Assembly: GCA_963844115.1 (NCBI GenBank)
Contig: CAWJNN010000023.1
Location: 1-64,000 of the forward strand
Source: CS4-C045 sp963844115
GTDB lineage: Bacteria > Planctomycetota > Planctomycetia > Pirellulales > UBA7805
Reading direction: 5' to 3'
DNA length: 64,000 nt
Made by a program: the position numbers and the translations under genes. The notes beneath the pieces were generated by a model. That model had not been told where the DNA came from. It saw only the letters and a list, made by a program, of their open reading frames with translations, and searched no databases. The first letter of the stretch is position 1; each line of letters starts with the position of its first letter. Of the stretch, positions 63,369 to 64,000 are shown in pieces.

Positions 63369-64000
63369 ATGTCGTTTATTGCACATCGTAAGGAATTGGA
63401 AGCCGACCCGTTTCTTGATATCGCCGTCCTCGCAGGCGGTGACTCATCCGAACGCGAAGTCAGCCTGGCTAGTGGTCGCCGCGTCGCCTGGGCGCTGGAA
63501 CAGAAGGGTCATGGCGTCGCCGTTTTTGATCCATGCGACGGCGACTTGTTCGGCATCAACTGGAATCAATTTGACGCCTGCTTTGTCGCCCTCCACGGAG
63601 GCGCCGGCGAAGACGGTCGCGTTCAGTTGCAACTCGAAGAACTTGCCGTGCCCTATACGGGCAGCGGCCCCGTGGTATCGCGGCTGGCGATCAGCAAGTC
63701 GGCGACCAAGGATCGACTACAACAGTGTGCCGTTCCCACGCCGGCTGCGTATTCGTTTCGGCGCGACGACGATCCGGCCCAAATTGCCGCCAAGGTCCGG
63801 CGGCTTGGATTTCCGGTCGTGGTGAAACCAGACGGCCAAGGAAGCAGCCTGGGAGTCACGGTCGCCGCGGACGAACCGCAGCTGCAACAAGCCATTGAGA
63901 CGGCTGGGCAGTTCGAATCGTATCTGCTGGCGGAAAAACGGATTGTCGGTCGCGAGTTCACGGTCGCCGTCGTCGACCGCCAGCCACTGCCGGCACTGGA
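63369..64000 (+). CDS. ddl: D-alanine-D-alanine ligase Ddl, C-terminus cut by window edge
   Basis: ATP-grasp ligase joining two D-Ala for the peptidoglycan stem. The visible ~210 residues show A-V-L-A-G-G-D-S-S-E-R-E-V-S-L near residue 20, A-L-H-G-G-A-G-E-D-G near 73, Y-T-G-S-G near 95, and V-V-V-K-P-D-G-Q-G-S-S-L-G-V near 150. The family motif usually H-G-x-x-G-E-D-G is kept. Third gene of the murC-murB-ddl set, 55 bp after murB. The catalytic C-terminal part lies beyond the window. Confidence 0.94.
   Translation, partial: MSFIAHRKELEADPFLDIAVLAGGDSSEREVSLASGRRVAWALEQKGHGVAVFDPCDGDLFGINWNQFDACFVALHGGAGEDGRVQLQLEELAVPYTGSGPVVSRLAISKSATKDRLQQCAVPTPAAYSFRRDDDPAQIAAKVRRLGFPVVVKPDGQGSSLGVTVAADEPQLQQAIETAGQFESYLLAEKRIVGREFTVAVVDRQPLPAL

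Overview
The window looks like a chromosome segment of a planctomycete, probably of the Pirellulaceae type. The grounds are PEP-CTERM surface proteins, a DUF1559 prepilin-like protein, a Cys-rich secreted repeat protein, an FGly-type sulfatase, a methanofuran-pathway enzyme (MfnB), DUF11/CARDB repeat proteins, zinc-ribbon membrane proteins, moderately high GC, and mostly short scattered operons on both strands. This is inference from gene content; no rRNA or tRNA gene was seen.

Layout. 1-12.3 kb: sufS (cut by the window edge)/sufU, a dihaem cytochrome c peroxidase, an aquaporin, a frameshifted RNase HII-like gene, a 1019-residue mosaic secreted protein (Ycf48-like propeller, PIG-L-like domain, CBM9-like domain), a sulfatase closely followed by bioF, and an orphan gene. 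12.4-20 kb: an accessory stretch with a secreted protein that is about one quarter cysteine, a pseudo-receiver, PEP-CTERM genes (one broken), small orphan ORFs and two long stretches without convincing genes. 20-33.5 kb: an EboD-type sugar-phosphate cyclase, aminotransferase, glgA, a UDP-sugar dehydrogenase, methyltransferases, leuCD with a secreted propeller and a TPR gene, a PSP1 protein and bioB. 34-46 kb: SRPBCC, hydrolase, acyltransferase, DUF11 protein, RNase D, NhaD-like antiporter, mfnB, quinone reductase and orphan genes. 46.8-53.7 kb: the primary sigma factor gene rpoD, then a clear cobalamin riboswitch leading into a DUF1559 gene and a PEP-CTERM DUF4465-like gene, then a methyltransferase, an AroE-like gene and bioD. 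54-60.7 kb: GH57 glucanotransferase, galT, an inactive/active M16 peptidase pair and a DUF2784 protein. 61-64 kb: murC-murB-ddl (peptidoglycan precursor synthesis), with ddl cut by the window edge.

Three themes stand out. First, the cobalamin riboswitch precedes two surface-type proteins and no known B12 transporter or enzyme, which suggests a planctomycete B12-capture system. Second, short tandem repeats sit directly before start codons (aminotransferase, rpoD, ddl), after rpoD, and as a palindrome array before the GH57 gene. Third, a dozen or so otherwise intact genes carry frameshifts, several in short GC-alternating runs. The pattern points to residual indel errors in the sequence rather than to mass gene decay, so frameshifted genes are annotated here as whole genes.
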